Of a stretch of DNA of 64,000 bases, positions 49,336-60,758 are shown one piece after another. Position 1 is the first letter of the stretch; every line of letters begins with the position of its first letter. The position numbers and the translations under genes were made by a program. Source of the DNA: Acidimicrobiia bacterium (lineage in GTDB: Bacteria; Acidobacteriota; Vicinamibacteria; Vicinamibacterales; CAVVIG01). The notes beneath the pieces are model-generated. The model made no database searches. It saw nothing but the letters and a program-made list of their open reading frames with translations, and was not told where the DNA came from. The stretch is taken from contig VFZL01000003.1 of the NCBI GenBank assembly GCA_016871175.1, forward strand, positions 62,001-126,000, read 5' to 3'.

Positions 49336-49827
49336 ATGATGAGCATGACGCGCGACCTTGTGCGACGCTGGGCGGAAACACTTCTGCACATCGACGACGC
49401 ACCGGAGCGCACAGCGGCTGCGTACGCGCTCGGCGTGTTCTTCGCCTTCTCGCCATTTCTCGGACTTCATACGATTCTGGGCGTTGCTCTGGCGTTCGTG
49501 CTGCGACTGAACCGGGTAGCCGTGCTGCTTGGCGTCTACTCGAACGTGCCGTGGCTCCTCCTGCCGTACTACACGGCTGCCACAGGACTTGGCGCCGCGG
49601 TGACCGGCGCGCGACTCCCGGCCGGCTTCCGCGACCGCCTGGGCCAGGTGATGGAGTTGTCGATCACCAATGGCACCTTGTTCCGGGAGATCGGTTCGCT
49701 GCTCGAGCCCCTCCTGTGGCCCTACACAATCGGGTCGATGATCGGCTCGATCGCCCTTGCCGCTGTCGCGTACCCGATTGCCCTCGGGTTTGTTCGGACG
49801 CGACGGCGGCACCAGCGTCACCATTGA
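49336..49827 (+). CDS. DUF2062-type membrane protein
   Basis: PERTAAAYALGVFFAFSPFLGLHTILGVALAFVLRLNRVAVLLGVYSNVPWLLLPYYTAATGLG. Confidence 0.8.
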   Translation: MMSMTRDLVRRWAETLLHIDDAPERTAAAYALGVFFAFSPFLGLHTILGVALAFVLRLNRVAVLLGVYSNVPWLLLPYYTAATGLGAAVTGARLPAGFRDRLGQVMELSITNGTLFREIGSLLEPLLWPYTIGSMIGSIALAAVAYPIALGFVRTRRRHQRHH

Positions 49828-49834
49828 GGCCATC

Positions 49835-50314
49835 GTGCGAGCGAGATCCTTCCTGCGCATGTCGGTGGTCGTGCTGGTCGCCAGTGCTGGACTGTGGTGG
49901 CTCGTGGGAACGGCCGGACCCGTACCACCATGGGAATCTGCCACCGGCGCACCTGAGACGGCCACGCCCGGCCCGCTGTCGCCAGGAGCCCGACGCGCGT
50001 TCACGGCAACCGCGTATTGCAAGGGCCACACGACACGCGCGGGCGTCGCCCCGCGGCACGGCGTCATCGCCAGTGACCCCGCCGTGCTCCCGCTCGGCTC
50101 CATCGTCGAGATTGACGCGGACGACGATCGCCTGGACGGTTTGTACAGCGTGCTGGATACGGGCCCGAAGGTCCGCGGCCGCCGCGTGGATCTCTACATG
50201 TGGAGCTGCCATGAGGCTCTCGCCTTCGGCAAGCAGAGCGTGGAGATCACGGTGCTCCGAGCCGGCTGGAACCCGGCGGCCGTCAGGGCGCCGGCGACGA
50301 ACGCGATCGACTAA
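49835..50314 (+). CDS. 3D-domain (MltA/RlpA-like beta-barrel) exported protein
   Basis: FTATAYCKGHTTRAGVAPRHGVIASDPAVLPLGSIVEI...YSVLDTGPKVRGRRVDLYMWSCHEALAFGKQSVEITVL. Start approximate. Confidence 0.78.
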   Translation: MRARSFLRMSVVVLVASAGLWWLVGTAGPVPPWESATGAPETATPGPLSPGARRAFTATAYCKGHTTRAGVAPRHGVIASDPAVLPLGSIVEIDADDDRLDGLYSVLDTGPKVRGRRVDLYMWSCHEALAFGKQSVEITVLRAGWNPAAVRAPATNAID

Positions 50315-50443
50315 CGCCGTTGCATATCAAAGAGCCACCGATCCTCCGGTCATCGGTCGCTTCCCTCGGTGCGCTCGACACGCCCATGTCACTGGCGCCG
50401 ATCGAGACAGCTCGGACATGCATGCGCCCGGGCGCATGGGCGA

Positions 50444-52258
50444 CTATGACTTGAGGCTCGTGACGTGCGACTGATGACGGTATTGGAGTTCGAACAACCG
50501 GAAGTAGATGCCGCGCTGGGCGAGCAGCTCCTGGTGGCTGCCGCGCTCGCGGAGCACGCCTTTGTGCAGCACGAGGATCTGATCCATGTCTTGAATCGTC
50601 GACAGACGATGGGCGATGGCGATCGTCGTGCGGCCCTGCATCAGGACTTCGAGCGCATCCTGGATGAGCACCTCTGTGTCGGTGTCCACGCTGGAAGTCG
50701 CCTCGTCGAGCACGAGGATGCGGCGATCGAACGCCAGGGCGCGTGCAAACGACAGCAGCTGTTTCTGTCCGACCGACAAGGTGGAGCCTCGTTCGGCAAC
50801 GGCCGATCCGTACCCCTGCCCCATCGACTCGATGAACGCGTGCGCGTACACCGCTTCCGCCGCACGGCGGACGCGCTCGTCATCGATCGCCTGTTCTCCG
50901 AGTCGCATATTGTCCGCGATGGTGCCCGAGAAGAGATGAACGTCCTGGAGCACCAGACTGAACAGCGACCGGACCTCCTGCAGGTCGAGCTCTCGGAGAT
51001 CGACCCCATCGATGGTGATGCGGCCCTTCTGGACGTCGTAGAACCGGAGCAGGAGATTGATGATCGTCGTCTTGCCGGAGCCCGTCGCGCCGACGATCCC
51101 GATGCGCTGACCCGGACGCACGTCGAAACTGACGTCCCTCAACACCCATTCCACCCCCTCGTCCGGCGTGCCGGGCGTGGGCGGTCGGTACGCGAACCAC
51201 ACATGCTCGAACGCGATATGACCGAGGCCGGTCGGTGGACGCACCCTGGGGCTCCGGGGCGACTGAATGGCAACCGGCTCGTCGAGCAGGCCGAACATCC
51301 GCTCCGATGAGGCCATCGCAGACTGCAGCACGTTGAACTTCTCGGACATGTCGCTGATCGGCCGGAAGAACCGTTGCGAGTACTGAAGGAAGGCGACGAG
51401 CGCACCGAACGTGAGCGTGTCGCGCATCACGCTGAAGCCGCCGTACCAAATGATGAGCGCCGTGGCGAGCGCGCTGGTCACTTCGATGGCCGGGTAGAAC
51501 ACAGCGTAGTAGAAGATCGACTCGATGTTCGCGTCGCGGTACTTGCGGTCGATGTCATCGAACCTGGCAAAGTTGAGCGCCTCTCGGCGGAACAGCTGCA
51601 CCGTCGACATCCCCGTGATGTTCTCTTGGAGGAACGCATTGATCTTCGCGATCCAGCCCCGGACGACACGGTACGACTCGCGGACGTTTCGGCGAAACCA
51701 CTGCGTCACGAGCACGATGAGTGGGAGGACGGAGAACGCCACTATCGCCAACCGCCAGTCCATCCAGACCATCACCGCCATGATCCCAGCGAGCGTCAGC
51801 GCATCGCCAACGATGGTGACCACGCCGGAGGTGAAGAGGTCGTTGAGGACATCGACGTCCGACGTCACGCGGGTCATGAGCCGCCCGACGGGATTCCGAT
51901 CGTAGTAGCGGAGATCGAGTCGCTGCAGATGGCCGTACACCGCCATCCGCAGATCGAACATGATCCGCTGACCGGTCAGTTGGAGCGTCCACGTCTGGAC
52001 GTACTCGGCGGCAAACGCGACCACGAGTACGGCGACGTACACCAGCGCGAGCTGGTCGAGCCCCTCGAGGCGCCGGGTCGCGACATGGTCGTCGATCGCG
52101 AGCTTGACAAGATACGGCTGGGCCAACGCGGCTCCCGATCCGACGAGGATGGCCGCGAGCGCAACCGCCACTTGCCGCCAGTAAGGCCGCAAGTGGGTCA
52201 GCAGACGGCGCATTAGTCGCGCGTCGTACGCCTTACCGAGGATCTCGTCGTCGCTCAC
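50444..52258 (-). CDS. ABC transporter, fused permease and ATPase (exporter half 2)
   Basis: Walker A GIVGATGSGKTTIINLLLRFYD, LSVGQKQLLSFARALAFDRRILVLDEATSSVD. Confidence 0.95.
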   Translation of the reverse strand: MSDDEILGKAYDARLMRRLLTHLRPYWRQVAVALAAILVGSGAALAQPYLVKLAIDDHVATRRLEGLDQLALVYVAVLVVAFAAEYVQTWTLQLTGQRIMFDLRMAVYGHLQRLDLRYYDRNPVGRLMTRVTSDVDVLNDLFTSGVVTIVGDALTLAGIMAVMVWMDWRLAIVAFSVLPLIVLVTQWFRRNVRESYRVVRGWIAKINAFLQENITGMSTVQLFRREALNFARFDDIDRKYRDANIESIFYYAVFYPAIEVTSALATALIIWYGGFSVMRDTLTFGALVAFLQYSQRFFRPISDMSEKFNVLQSAMASSERMFGLLDEPVAIQSPRSPRVRPPTGLGHIAFEHVWFAYRPPTPGTPDEGVEWVLRDVSFDVRPGQRIGIVGATGSGKTTIINLLLRFYDVQKGRITIDGVDLRELDLQEVRSLFSLVLQDVHLFSGTIADNMRLGEQAIDDERVRRAAEAVYAHAFIESMGQGYGSAVAERGSTLSVGQKQLLSFARALAFDRRILVLDEATSSVDTDTEVLIQDALEVLMQGRTTIAIAHRLSTIQDMDQILVLHKGVLRERGSHQELLAQRGIYFRLFELQYRHQSHVTSLKS

Positions 52259-52291
52259 AGCATCACGGGTCGCGGGTTCATGGGATCATCC

Positions 52292-54118
52292 TCAGCTCGC
52301 GGCGAGCTCCTCCTCGAGCAGCTGCTTGCGATAGAGGTCGGCGTAGAGGCCATCGAGGCCGAGCAACTCATCATGGGTCCCGCGTTCGATGATGCGGCCC
52401 TCGTCCAACACCAGGATTTGGTCGGCGCCACGGACGGTCGAGATGCGATGCGACACGATGATGGACGTACGCTGGCGCATCACGTCTCGCAGGCGCGTGA
52501 GGATCTCCTCTTCGGTGTGCGTGTCCACCGCCGATAACGCGTCGTCCAAGATCAGGATGCGGGGGTCGATGGCGATGGCGCGCGCGATCGCGGTCCGCTG
52601 CTTCTGGCCGCCAGACAGCGTCAGCCCACGCTCGCCCACGTGCGTGTCGTAGCCCTGCGGGAAGTCGGCGACGTCCTTGTCGAGCCGTGCGATCGCGGCG
52701 GCATCGAGCACACGCGGCAAGCGGCCCTCCCGGCCTCCCTGGCCGAGTCGGCCGTCGAGGCCGAACGCCACGTTGTCGGCGATCGTGTCGGAGAAGAGGA
52801 ACGGTTCCTGCGGGACGCACCCGATCGCAGCCCGGAGCACGGACAGCGGCAGAGCGCGGACGTCGATGCCGTCTACGAAGACGGTACCGACTGGCGGATC
52901 CTGTACGCGCGCCAGCAGGTTGACGAGCGTCGATTTGCCCGAGCCGGTCACACCGACCAGAGCCGTGGTCGTTCCGGCCGGAATGGTCGCGGACACATGC
53001 CGAAGGACGGGGGCCCTGGATCCGAATGCGAACGTCAGGTCTCGGAACTCGATGTCGCCGCGGAGTTCGCTCGATGCGTAGATGGCGGCCTCCGGTGCGT
53101 CGTGAATCGCGGGCGGGACATCGAGGACGTCCACCATCCGCTTCCAACTGGCCATCCCTCGCTGAAGCATGTTGGTGACCCAGCCGAACGCAATCATGGG
53201 CCAGCTGAGCATCGTCAGGTACGCATTGAACGCGACGAACTCGCCGAGGGTGATCCGCCCCGACACGACGGCCCGGCTTCCCAGCCACAGGACGACCATC
53301 GCGCCGAGCCCGAGGAAGAGGCCCATGCTCGGAAAGAAGAATCCCTGGAGCACGATGAGATGTCGGCTGCGATTCACGTATTCCTGATTCGCACGGCGGA
53401 AACGATCGAGCTCCGAGACCTCCTGTCCGTAGGCGCGGACCACCCGCACGCCACCCAGCGCCTCCTGCGCCACGGCGCTCAACTCGGAGAGTTGCGCCTG
53501 AATCCTCTCGAATCGGCGATGGATGGCGCTGCCGAAGACCTTCACCGAGATCGAGACGAGCGGGAGCGGCAGCAGCGACCACAATGTCAGCCACGGATCG
53601 AGGGCGAGCATCAAAGCGATCGCGACGACGAACACGAAGAGCGTATTCGCCGCGTACATCACGGACGGGCCGATCATCATGCGGACGGCGTTCAGATCGT
53701 TGGTCGCGCGCGACATGAGATCGCCGGTCCGATTGGCCTGGAAGTAGGAGAGCGGCAGCGTCTGCAGGTGGGCGAAGAACGCGTTGCGCATGTCGTACTC
53801 GATGTCGCGCGACACACCGATGATCACCCTGCGCATCAAGAACTGGAAGCATCCCCGGATGACGCCGATGGCAAGCAGCAGCGCGCCGTAGAACGTCAGC
53901 TTGGCGCCTGACACGCCCGCGGCGAGGTCGTCGATGGTGCGCTGCAGGACGACGGGCGCCGTCAAGGCGACGCTTTGCGTCACAAGAATGCAGAACAACC
54001 CGACGAGAAAGGCGCGGCGGTAGGGCCGGACGAAGACCAGGAGCCGCTGAAACGCCGTCACCACACGAGTATACCGTTCAAGCCGACCAGACCTTCGCGC
54101 AGGCTTCACCGGAGCCAC
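52292..54118 (-). CDS. ABC transporter, fused permease and ATPase (exporter half 1)
   Basis: Walker [54 protein letters not shown]; tandem with previous. N-terminal start may lie ~60 nt inside the ORF. Confidence 0.95.
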   Translation of the reverse strand: MAPVKPARRSGRLERYTRVVTAFQRLLVFVRPYRRAFLVGLFCILVTQSVALTAPVVLQRTIDDLAAGVSGAKLTFYGALLLAIGVIRGCFQFLMRRVIIGVSRDIEYDMRNAFFAHLQTLPLSYFQANRTGDLMSRATNDLNAVRMMIGPSVMYAANTLFVFVVAIALMLALDPWLTLWSLLPLPLVSISVKVFGSAIHRRFERIQAQLSELSAVAQEALGGVRVVRAYGQEVSELDRFRRANQEYVNRSRHLIVLQGFFFPSMGLFLGLGAMVVLWLGSRAVVSGRITLGEFVAFNAYLTMLSWPMIAFGWVTNMLQRGMASWKRMVDVLDVPPAIHDAPEAAIYASSELRGDIEFRDLTFAFGSRAPVLRHVSATIPAGTTTALVGVTGSGKSTLVNLLARVQDPPVGTVFVDGIDVRALPLSVLRAAIGCVPQEPFLFSDTIADNVAFGLDGRLGQGGREGRLPRVLDAAAIARLDKDVADFPQGYDTHVGERGLTLSGGQKQRTAIARAIAIDPRILILDDALSAVDTHTEEEILTRLRDVMRQRTSIIVSHRISTVRGADQILVLDEGRIIERGTHDELLGLDGLYADLYRKQLLEEELAAS

Positions 54119-54141
54119 CGCGACTGATAGAATGCCGCCCT

Positions 54142-55959
54142 ATGCATGCCCTCTATCTCGTGATTCCGACGCTCTGCGTCATGGCCATCGCCTATCGCTA
54201 CTACAGCGCGTTCATCGCCGCGAAGGTGATGGTGCTGGACGACACGCGCAAGACGCCGGCGCATACGAAATACGACGGATCGAACTACTATCCCACCAGC
54301 CGGTGGGTGCTCTTCGGTCACCACTTCGCGGCCATCGCCGGCTCGGGTCCGCTCATCGGTCCCGTGCTCGCCGCGCAATTCGGCTGGGCACCCGGGTTCC
54401 TGTGGCTGCTGGCCGGCGTCGTGTTGGCTGGGGCGGTGCACGACTCGGTCACGCTCTGGGCCTCGACACGACGCGGCGGACGGTCTCTCGCCGAAATCGC
54501 GCGATCCGAGATCGGGTCCGTCGCGGGCATTACCGCGGTCATCGCCGTCCTCTTCATTCTCATCGTCGCGCTCGCGGGCCTCGGGATCGTGGTCGTCAAC
54601 GCGCTTGCGGAGAGCGCGTGGGGCATGTTCACGATCTCGATGACCATCCCGATCGCCTTCTTCATGGGCTTCCACATGTTCGTGTGGCGCAAGGGCCAGG
54701 TGAAAGAAGCGACGGTGATTGGCGTCGTCTTGATGCTCCTCGCCGTGGTGTTCGGCAAGAACGTCGCCGAGTCCTCGATCGCGCCGTGGTTCATCCTGAC
54801 GAAGCACCAGATCACCGCGGCGCTGGCCGTCTACGCGTTCGTCGCCTCCGTCATCCCCATGTGGATGCTGCTCACGCCGCGTGGATACCTCAGCACCTAC
54901 ATGAAGATCGGCACCATCCTGCTGCTGGTCGTCGGTGTCGCGGTGGCGAATCCGACGCTGGAGGCGCCGGCATTCTCTCAATTCATCGGAGGTGGGGGCC
55001 CCGTCATCGCGGGTCCGCTCTTCCCCTTCGTCTTCGTCACCATCGCGTGCGGCGCGGTGTCGGGCTTCCACGCCCTCATCTCGTCCGGCACGACGCCGAA
55101 GATGGTGGACGTCGAGACCGACATCCGCCCCGTCGGGTACCTGGGGATGCTCTTCGAAGGCCTCGTCGGCGTGATGGCGCTCATCGCGGCCGCATCGCTC
55201 CACCCCGGCGACTACTTCGCCATCAACGTCGCGGACCCCACGGTGTTCGCCGCCCTGAACATCCCCATGGTGAACGTCGAACAGCTTGGGCGTGAGGTCG
55301 GCGAGAACGTCATCGGCCGCTCGGGCGGCGCGGTGTCACTGGCGCTGGGCATGGCGCAGATTTTCGCGAACATCCCCGGCATGAAGGCGCTGCTGTCCTA
55401 CTGGTACCACTTCGCGATCATGTTCGAAGCGTTGTTCATCCTGACCACGATCGACTCCGGCACGCGCGTGGGCCGGTTCCTGCTGCAGGAAGCGGGCGGT
55501 CGCGTGTGGAAGCAGTGGGGCGACACCAACTGGATGCCGAGCGCGCTCATCTCCACGGGTCTGATGGTGCTCGGGTGGGGCTACTTCATCTGGACCGGAA
55601 GCATCACCACCATCTGGCCGCTGTTCGGTGTAGCGAATCAGCTTCTCGCGTCGGTGGCCCTCGCCGTCGGGACGACGATCATCATCAACCTCGGCCGCCA
55701 GAAGTATGCGTGGGTCACGTTGACCCCGCTCGTCTTCCTGGCGACGACAACGTTGACGGCTGGGTACATGAGCATCCGCGACAACTTCTGGCCGCTGACG
55801 CTCAGAGCGGATCCAGCCCTGCGGATTCAGGGCTACGTGGACTCGATCGCGACGGCCATCATGATGGTGTGCGCGATCGTGATCTTCGCGTCCGCTATCC
55901 GTCGGTGGATCAAGGTGCTGTCCGGCAAGTCTCCGGCGCTGGAGCTCGCCGAAGCCTAG
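54142..55959 (+). CDS. cstA: carbon starvation protein CstA family
   Basis: [63 protein letters not shown]...; multi-TM. Confidence 0.96.
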   Translation: MHALYLVIPTLCVMAIAYRYYSAFIAAKVMVLDDTRKTPAHTKYDGSNYYPTSRWVLFGHHFAAIAGSGPLIGPVLAAQFGWAPGFLWLLAGVVLAGAVHDSVTLWASTRRGGRSLAEIARSEIGSVAGITAVIAVLFILIVALAGLGIVVVNALAESAWGMFTISMTIPIAFFMGFHMFVWRKGQVKEATVIGVVLMLLAVVFGKNVAESSIAPWFILTKHQITAALAVYAFVASVIPMWMLLTPRGYLSTYMKIGTILLLVVGVAVANPTLEAPAFSQFIGGGGPVIAGPLFPFVFVTIACGAVSGFHALISSGTTPKMVDVETDIRPVGYLGMLFEGLVGVMALIAAASLHPGDYFAINVADPTVFAALNIPMVNVEQLGREVGENVIGRSGGAVSLALGMAQIFANIPGMKALLSYWYHFAIMFEALFILTTIDSGTRVGRFLLQEAGGRVWKQWGDTNWMPSALISTGLMVLGWGYFIWTGSITTIWPLFGVANQLLASVALAVGTTIIINLGRQKYAWVTLTPLVFLATTTLTAGYMSIRDNFWPLTLRADPALRIQGYVDSIATAIMMVCAIVIFASAIRRWIKVLSGKSPALELAEA

Positions 55960-55981
55960 CGCTGGAACTCGCCGAAGCCTG
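55936..55981 (+). repeat. 23-bp imperfect tandem duplication across the cstA stop codon
   Basis: gcgctggagctcgccgaagccta / gcgctggaactcgccgaagcctg. Confidence 0.9.
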
Positions 55982-56146
55982 GCGTGGATTGTCGAGCGGT
56001 AGCCTCAGCCGTATCGCGGCGCGCCCGTGAGAAACCGGCGCGCCGCGCGCACGCGTCATCGACTTGGACTCCGCACCACGGCCTGGTACTATCCCCTTAC
56101 CCTACCGGCCGCACCTGCCGATAAGCAATCGGAGCGCCTGACCCTC

Positions 56147-56965
56147 ATGCACACACACGGTTTTCGTCTGTACGGGATCTGGCTGGTCCTGGTGGTGAGC
56201 GCCACCCCCGCCCTGGCACAGTTCCGGCCACGCCCGCTGGCTGACGCGCCGCTCGCGGAGCGGTACATCATCGAAGCACAGGGCGGCCTGTGGAACCCGG
56301 GGCCGGAGATGTCCATTACCAGCGAATCGCTTGGCATCCTCGGCACGAAGATCGACTTCAAGTCCGATCTCGGGCTCGCGCAGACCCGCTTCAAGGAATT
56401 TCGCGCGACGCTCCACCCCGCGCGCAAGCACAAGCTGCGCTTCCAGTACGTCCCGATCACCTACGAGCAATCCTCAACGCTCCGCCGGACCCTGGTGTTC
56501 AACGGCCAGCGTTACGACCTCGGCGTGCCCGTCAGGTCGGAGCTCGAGTGGAAGGCGTATCGCTTCTCCTACGAGTACGACTTCGTCTCGATGAGCCGAG
56601 GCTTCGGTGGCTTCGTCTTGGATCTCAAGCAAACGGACGTCACGGCTCGGCTGAGGAGCCCGTTGCTGGAGGAGTTCACGAAGCTTCAGGCCCCAATCCC
56701 CTCGATCGGCGGCATCGCGCGTATCTACTTGAGCCCGGCCGTTTCAGTAACAGGCGAGCTCTCGGGGATCAAGATTCCGAGGAACGAACAGTACGACTTC
56801 AACGGCCACTATGCCGACCTCGACATCTACGGGACGTTGAACGTCAACCGACACGTCGGTGCCCAGTTCGGCTACCGTTCGTTCGACGTCGAGGCGTTCA
56901 TCAACGATGACTCCGGCGCGTTCACATTGAAGGGCATCTACTTCGGCTTCGTCGCGCGATACTGA
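56147..56965 (+). CDS. outer-membrane beta-barrel-like secreted protein
   Basis: Signal peptide MHTHGFRLYGIWLVLVVSATPALAQ; alternating aromatic/hydrophobic strands; C-terminal GAFTLKGIYFGFVARY. Confidence 0.65.
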   Translation: MHTHGFRLYGIWLVLVVSATPALAQFRPRPLADAPLAERYIIEAQGGLWNPGPEMSITSESLGILGTKIDFKSDLGLAQTRFKEFRATLHPARKHKLRFQYVPITYEQSSTLRRTLVFNGQRYDLGVPVRSELEWKAYRFSYEYDFVSMSRGFGGFVLDLKQTDVTARLRSPLLEEFTKLQAPIPSIGGIARIYLSPAVSVTGELSGIKIPRNEQYDFNGHYADLDIYGTLNVNRHVGAQFGYRSFDVEAFINDDSGAFTLKGIYFGFVARY

Positions 56966-56985
56966 TCTCGCGCCACGCAGGCTGT

Positions 56986-58179
56986 TCAACGAACGGGCGC
57001 AGTGAGCTTGGCGAGCCGCCGGTCGGCCTCGGCCAGCGTTTCGTCCTTCTTGCAGAAGGTAAACCGCAGTTTCGTTCGGCCCGCGGTGGGATGACGATAG
57101 AAGCTGCTCCCGGGCACTGCGGCCACGCCCACGTCGCGCACCAGGTATCGCGCGAACTCGACATCGTCGGGGAATCCAAAGCCACCGATATCGGTCATGA
57201 TGTAGTACGCGCCGCGCGGAACGTAACAGGTGAAGGAGTGTCGCCTCAGGATACCGAGGAGCGTGTCTCGCCGCCGCGTGTAGCTGTCCGCGAGCTGCGC
57301 GTAGTAGGAGTCGGGCACCTGTAAGGCGACAACGCCCGCTTCCTGCAGGGGCGCGGCCGCGCCGACTGTGAGAAAGTCGTGCACCTTCCGAATGGCCCCG
57401 GCCAACGTCGGCGGCGAGATTGCCCAACCAACCCGCCAACCGGTCACGCTGTAGGTTTTCGACAGGCTGTTGATCGTCACCGTGCGCTCGGCCATGCCGT
57501 CGAGCGCGGCGATCGGCACGTGGCGCCAGCCGTCGTACACGATGTGCTCGTAGATCTCGTCTGAGATCGCGACCACGTCCCACTTGGAGCACAGTCGCGC
57601 GATCGTTTCGAGCTCGCCTCGCGTGAACACCTTTCCCGTCGGATTGTTCGGGGTATTCAGGATGATGGCCTTTGTCCGCTCGTTGAACGCCGCGTCCAGC
57701 TCGTCGGCGTCGAACGTCCACTCGGGCCTGCCGAGGGACGGGTCGGGCTCGTGCAGCGTTACGTACCGCGGCGTCGCACCTGAGAGGATCGCGTCGGGCC
57801 CATAGTTCTCATAAAAGGGCTCGAAGATGATGACCTCGTCTCCTGGGTCGATGATCGCCATCATCGTGGCCATCATCGCTTCCGTCGCACCGCAGCACAC
57901 GGTGACCTGTTCGTCAGCCGAGATCCGCACGCCGAAGCGACGCTCGAACTGCGCGGCAATCGCTTCCCGCAGGCGGCGTGTGCCCCACGTGACGGCGTAC
58001 TGGTTCACATCGGCGCTAATGGCGGCGATGGCCGCTTCCTTGACGACATCGGGTGCGGGGAAATCGGGAAACCCCTGGGACAGATTGACGCCGCCGTGCT
58101 GCTGGTTCAGCCGCGTCATCTCCCGAATGACCGACTCGGTGAATTGGGTCGCCTTCTTCGAGCCGGTCAGCTTGGGCAT
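56986..58179 (-). CDS. class I/II pyridoxal-phosphate aminotransferase
   Basis: GGVNLSQGFPDFPAPD...AIILNTPNNPTGKVFTRGELETIARLC...TINSLSKTYSVTGWRVGWAI. Confidence 0.95.
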   Translation of the reverse strand: MPKLTGSKKATQFTESVIREMTRLNQQHGGVNLSQGFPDFPAPDVVKEAAIAAISADVNQYAVTWGTRRLREAIAAQFERRFGVRISADEQVTVCCGATEAMMATMMAIIDPGDEVIIFEPFYENYGPDAILSGATPRYVTLHEPDPSLGRPEWTFDADELDAAFNERTKAIILNTPNNPTGKVFTRGELETIARLCSKWDVVAISDEIYEHIVYDGWRHVPIAALDGMAERTVTINSLSKTYSVTGWRVGWAISPPTLAGAIRKVHDFLTVGAAAPLQEAGVVALQVPDSYYAQLADSYTRRRDTLLGILRRHSFTCYVPRGAYYIMTDIGGFGFPDDVEFARYLVRDVGVAAVPGSSFYRHPTAGRTKLRFTFCKKDETLAEADRRLAKLTAPVR

Positions 58180-58190
58180 GCGGACGGGAC

Positions 58191-60758
58191 CTATCCGCGC
58201 GAGTGCCGACGAGCGGCGAGGGCCTGCGTCGAGGGCGTGGCCCGCACCCTTCGCGTGCGAGTCCTCAGCGTGGAGGTCGTCGTTCTCACGGCGGTGCTCG
58301 TGCGGACTCGCCGGGAGAGCGCCGAAGGCTTCGCGCGCACCTTAGGCGCGGGCCTCGCGGTGGCGCCGACATGGGACCGGCTGCGTTTCTTGACCGGCGG
58401 CCGTATAGACGTGGCAGCGGTGAGGGCACCGGCGGCGCGCTCGTCGACCAAGCGTCCGGATGGCGAATCGGCGACGAACACCGGCGTGGCCGGCGTGGCG
58501 CCATCGCCAGATCCGGACAACTGCAGCGGCGGCACCGACACGCCTCCATAGAGGCGACGGTAGTCATCCGCCGTCCCGAGAATACGCTTCACGTAGTTCT
58601 GTGTCTCGGGATACGGGATATCGTCGATGAACTCGTCGGTCGGCACGCCTGGCCGCTGGGCCAGCCACCTGCGCACTGCGCCCTCGCCGGCGTTGTAACC
58701 CGCCAGCGCCAGGTGCACGCGACCGAACTGTCGCATGAGCTCGGTGAGATACGTCGTCCCCATGCGAATGTTCGACTCCGGATCGGTCATCAGCTTGGCC
58801 GAGTACGCCAACCCGACCTTTCGCGCGTAGATGCGCGCGGTGGGCGGAATGAGCTGCATCAAGCCCACGGCGTTGGCTGATGACCGGACGTCGGGTACGA
58901 ACGTGGACTCCTGGGCGACGAGCGCCGCCACCAAGTACGGATCGAGCCCCCCGGCAGCGGAGTACTTCTGAATCAGATCCCAGTAGGAGATCGGGAAGAT
59001 GTGCGACAGCACTTCCGGCGGCAAGTACTCACCGCCAGCCGCCATGAACTGCGGATAGGCGCGTCGCATCGTCGAGATCGATCCGCGGAGCAGCGCGAAC
59101 TGCTCGCGGCCGGTGGCGACCAGCCCTTGCTGGCGGTAGATCCACGCCGTCGTGGCCTGCACGGCCGCCGAGTCACCCCACACGCGCTGGATGAACTTGA
59201 GCTCGTTGAGGGCGTCCTGATAGAGCTCGACCTGCAGCAAGGCGCGCACGATGTCCGTGTTCGGTGGCGGCGGGACCGCCGGACCCGGGACCTCTCGGAT
59301 GACACGCGGGGGCGGCACGCGCCCGTTGAGCTGCGCGACCGCCAGACGACCGTAGTACGAGTTCAGGTAATCCAGCGATGCCAGCGTGAACCGCGCGTCG
59401 GCGAGATCCGGCTGCTGGTTCGCGCGATGAGCGCGTCCCGACCAGAAGAGCCACGCCGGCCGATAGTCCGAGCGCGGGAAGTCCACCGCGGCATGGTCGA
59501 AGAGCTGTGCGGTCTCCGCGTAACGGCCCTGTCGATATGATCGCCAGCCGACCTTCCACACGGCGCGTTCGGTGAACGTGCCGCGCGGGTATCGCTGAAT
59601 CATCTCGCGAAACACCGTGTCGGCGGCCGTCTCGTCATCCTGGCGGATGTACTGCGTCGCCAGGTGGCTGAGGGACTCTTGGGCCCACGGCGAATTCGCA
59701 TGCTTGTCCACGATCGAGCGGACGTTCCGCAGATACGTGGCACTGTCACCAAGCGCGCGACTAGCCAGGGCCTCGAAGTACAGGGCCTCCGCCTGTCGAG
59801 CGCCCCTCTTCAACAGTCGGGTCGCGCCCTCTCGGGCAGTCCGATAGCGCTTCAAGTAGAAGTCCAACGCGGCCAGGCGAAGGTCGACGAGATCTTTGTC
59901 GTCACCCGTCGCAGCCACACTGAGCGCCTCGTACGCCGACTTCGCGGCGGGGTACTGCTTGGAAGCGTACAGCCGCTGCGCGCGACCCAACTCGAGGCGG
60001 AAGCGTTCCGTCCCCGGCATGATGCGTCCGAAGCTGGGGAACGTGTCCAAGCGGGCACGCGCGGCCGGGGCGTGCTCGCTCAACGGAAACTCGTAGTACA
60101 CGCGAAGGTATGCCTCGACCGCGCGCTCCTTCTGCCCCACGGCCTCTGCGGTGCGTCCGAGACGCAGCAGCACATCATCGAGCGCGAGCGGCCGCTCCTT
60201 GCTCACACGCTCGTACACGGCTGCGGCCGCACCAGGGTCGCCGGCCGCCTCGAGCGTCTCGGCTTCGCCGAGCGCGCTCGCCTCGTGCAGGTAACCCACC
60301 AGCTGCCGTTGCTGGAGCAACCGGAAGGCCCTCAGCGCATCGGCGGTCTTGCCCATTCGCTGTTGGGCGCGCGCCGCATAGTAGAGCGCGTAGTGCCCCA
60401 GCACGCCATCCTGCACGGAGGCTTGTGAAAGCGTGGCCAGGGCCTGCGCGTCCTTGCCCGTCTGGAACAGAGTGATCCCGTTCACGAGGGCCGCCGGCGG
60501 ACGGACCGTGCGTGCTCGATCGGGCGCCAGCCACAGGTGCCGTGCGTCAACCGACAGCCGCGGGTGCTCAGTCGGCGCCAACATCAGGACAGCCGCGGTC
60601 CCGGAGAGACCAACGGACGGGGACGCAGGCGTCGAATCCATGTGAGCGGTACCGCCGCCGCTCGATCGCTCGCCCGACACGGCAGCCTGCTGGGCGATCG
60701 CCGCGTGTGCCGCCAACAGGAACGCGAAGAACGCGAGGGGCCGGGCCAGGCGTGTCAT
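58191..60758 (-). CDS. soluble lytic murein transglycosylase (Slt-like, TPR + SLT domain)
   Basis: AALVAQESTFVPDVRSSANAVGLMQLIPPTARIYARKVGL...NIRMGTTYLTELMRQFGRVHLALAGYNAGEGAVRRWL...PYPETQNYVKRILG. True start at MTRLARPLAFF. Confidence 0.9.
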   Translation of the reverse strand: MTRLARPLAFFAFLLAAHAAIAQQAAVSGERSSGGGTAHMDSTPASPSVGLSGTAAVLMLAPTEHPRLSVDARHLWLAPDRARTVRPPAALVNGITLFQTGKDAQALATLSQASVQDGVLGHYALYYAARAQQRMGKTADALRAFRLLQQRQLVGYLHEASALGEAETLEAAGDPGAAAAVYERVSKERPLALDDVLLRLGRTAEAVGQKERAVEAYLRVYYEFPLSEHAPAARARLDTFPSFGRIMPGTERFRLELGRAQRLYASKQYPAAKSAYEALSVAATGDDKDLVDLRLAALDFYLKRYRTAREGATRLLKRGARQAEALYFEALASRALGDSATYLRNVRSIVDKHANSPWAQESLSHLATQYIRQDDETAADTVFREMIQRYPRGTFTERAVWKVGWRSYRQGRYAETAQLFDHAAVDFPRSDYRPAWLFWSGRAHRANQQPDLADARFTLASLDYLNSYYGRLAVAQLNGRVPPPRVIREVPGPAVPPPPNTDIVRALLQVELYQDALNELKFIQRVWGDSAAVQATTAWIYRQQGLVATGREQFALLRGSISTMRRAYPQFMAAGGEYLPPEVLSHIFPISYWDLIQKYSAAGGLDPYLVAALVAQESTFVPDVRSSANAVGLMQLIPPTARIYARKVGLAYSAKLMTDPESNIRMGTTYLTELMRQFGRVHLALAGYNAGEGAVRRWLAQRPGVPTDEFIDDIPYPETQNYVKRILGTADDYRRLYGGVSVPPLQLSGSGDGATPATPVFVADSPSGRLVDERAAGALTAATSIRPPVKKRSRSHVGATARPAPKVRAKPSALSRRVRTSTAVRTTTSTLRTRTRRVRATPSTQALAARRHSRG

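Noticed and set aside
52640-53911. 423-aa plus-strand ORF over the ABC exporter
   Set aside because: Glu/Arg/His-rich shadow ORF; the ABC signature is on the minus strand.
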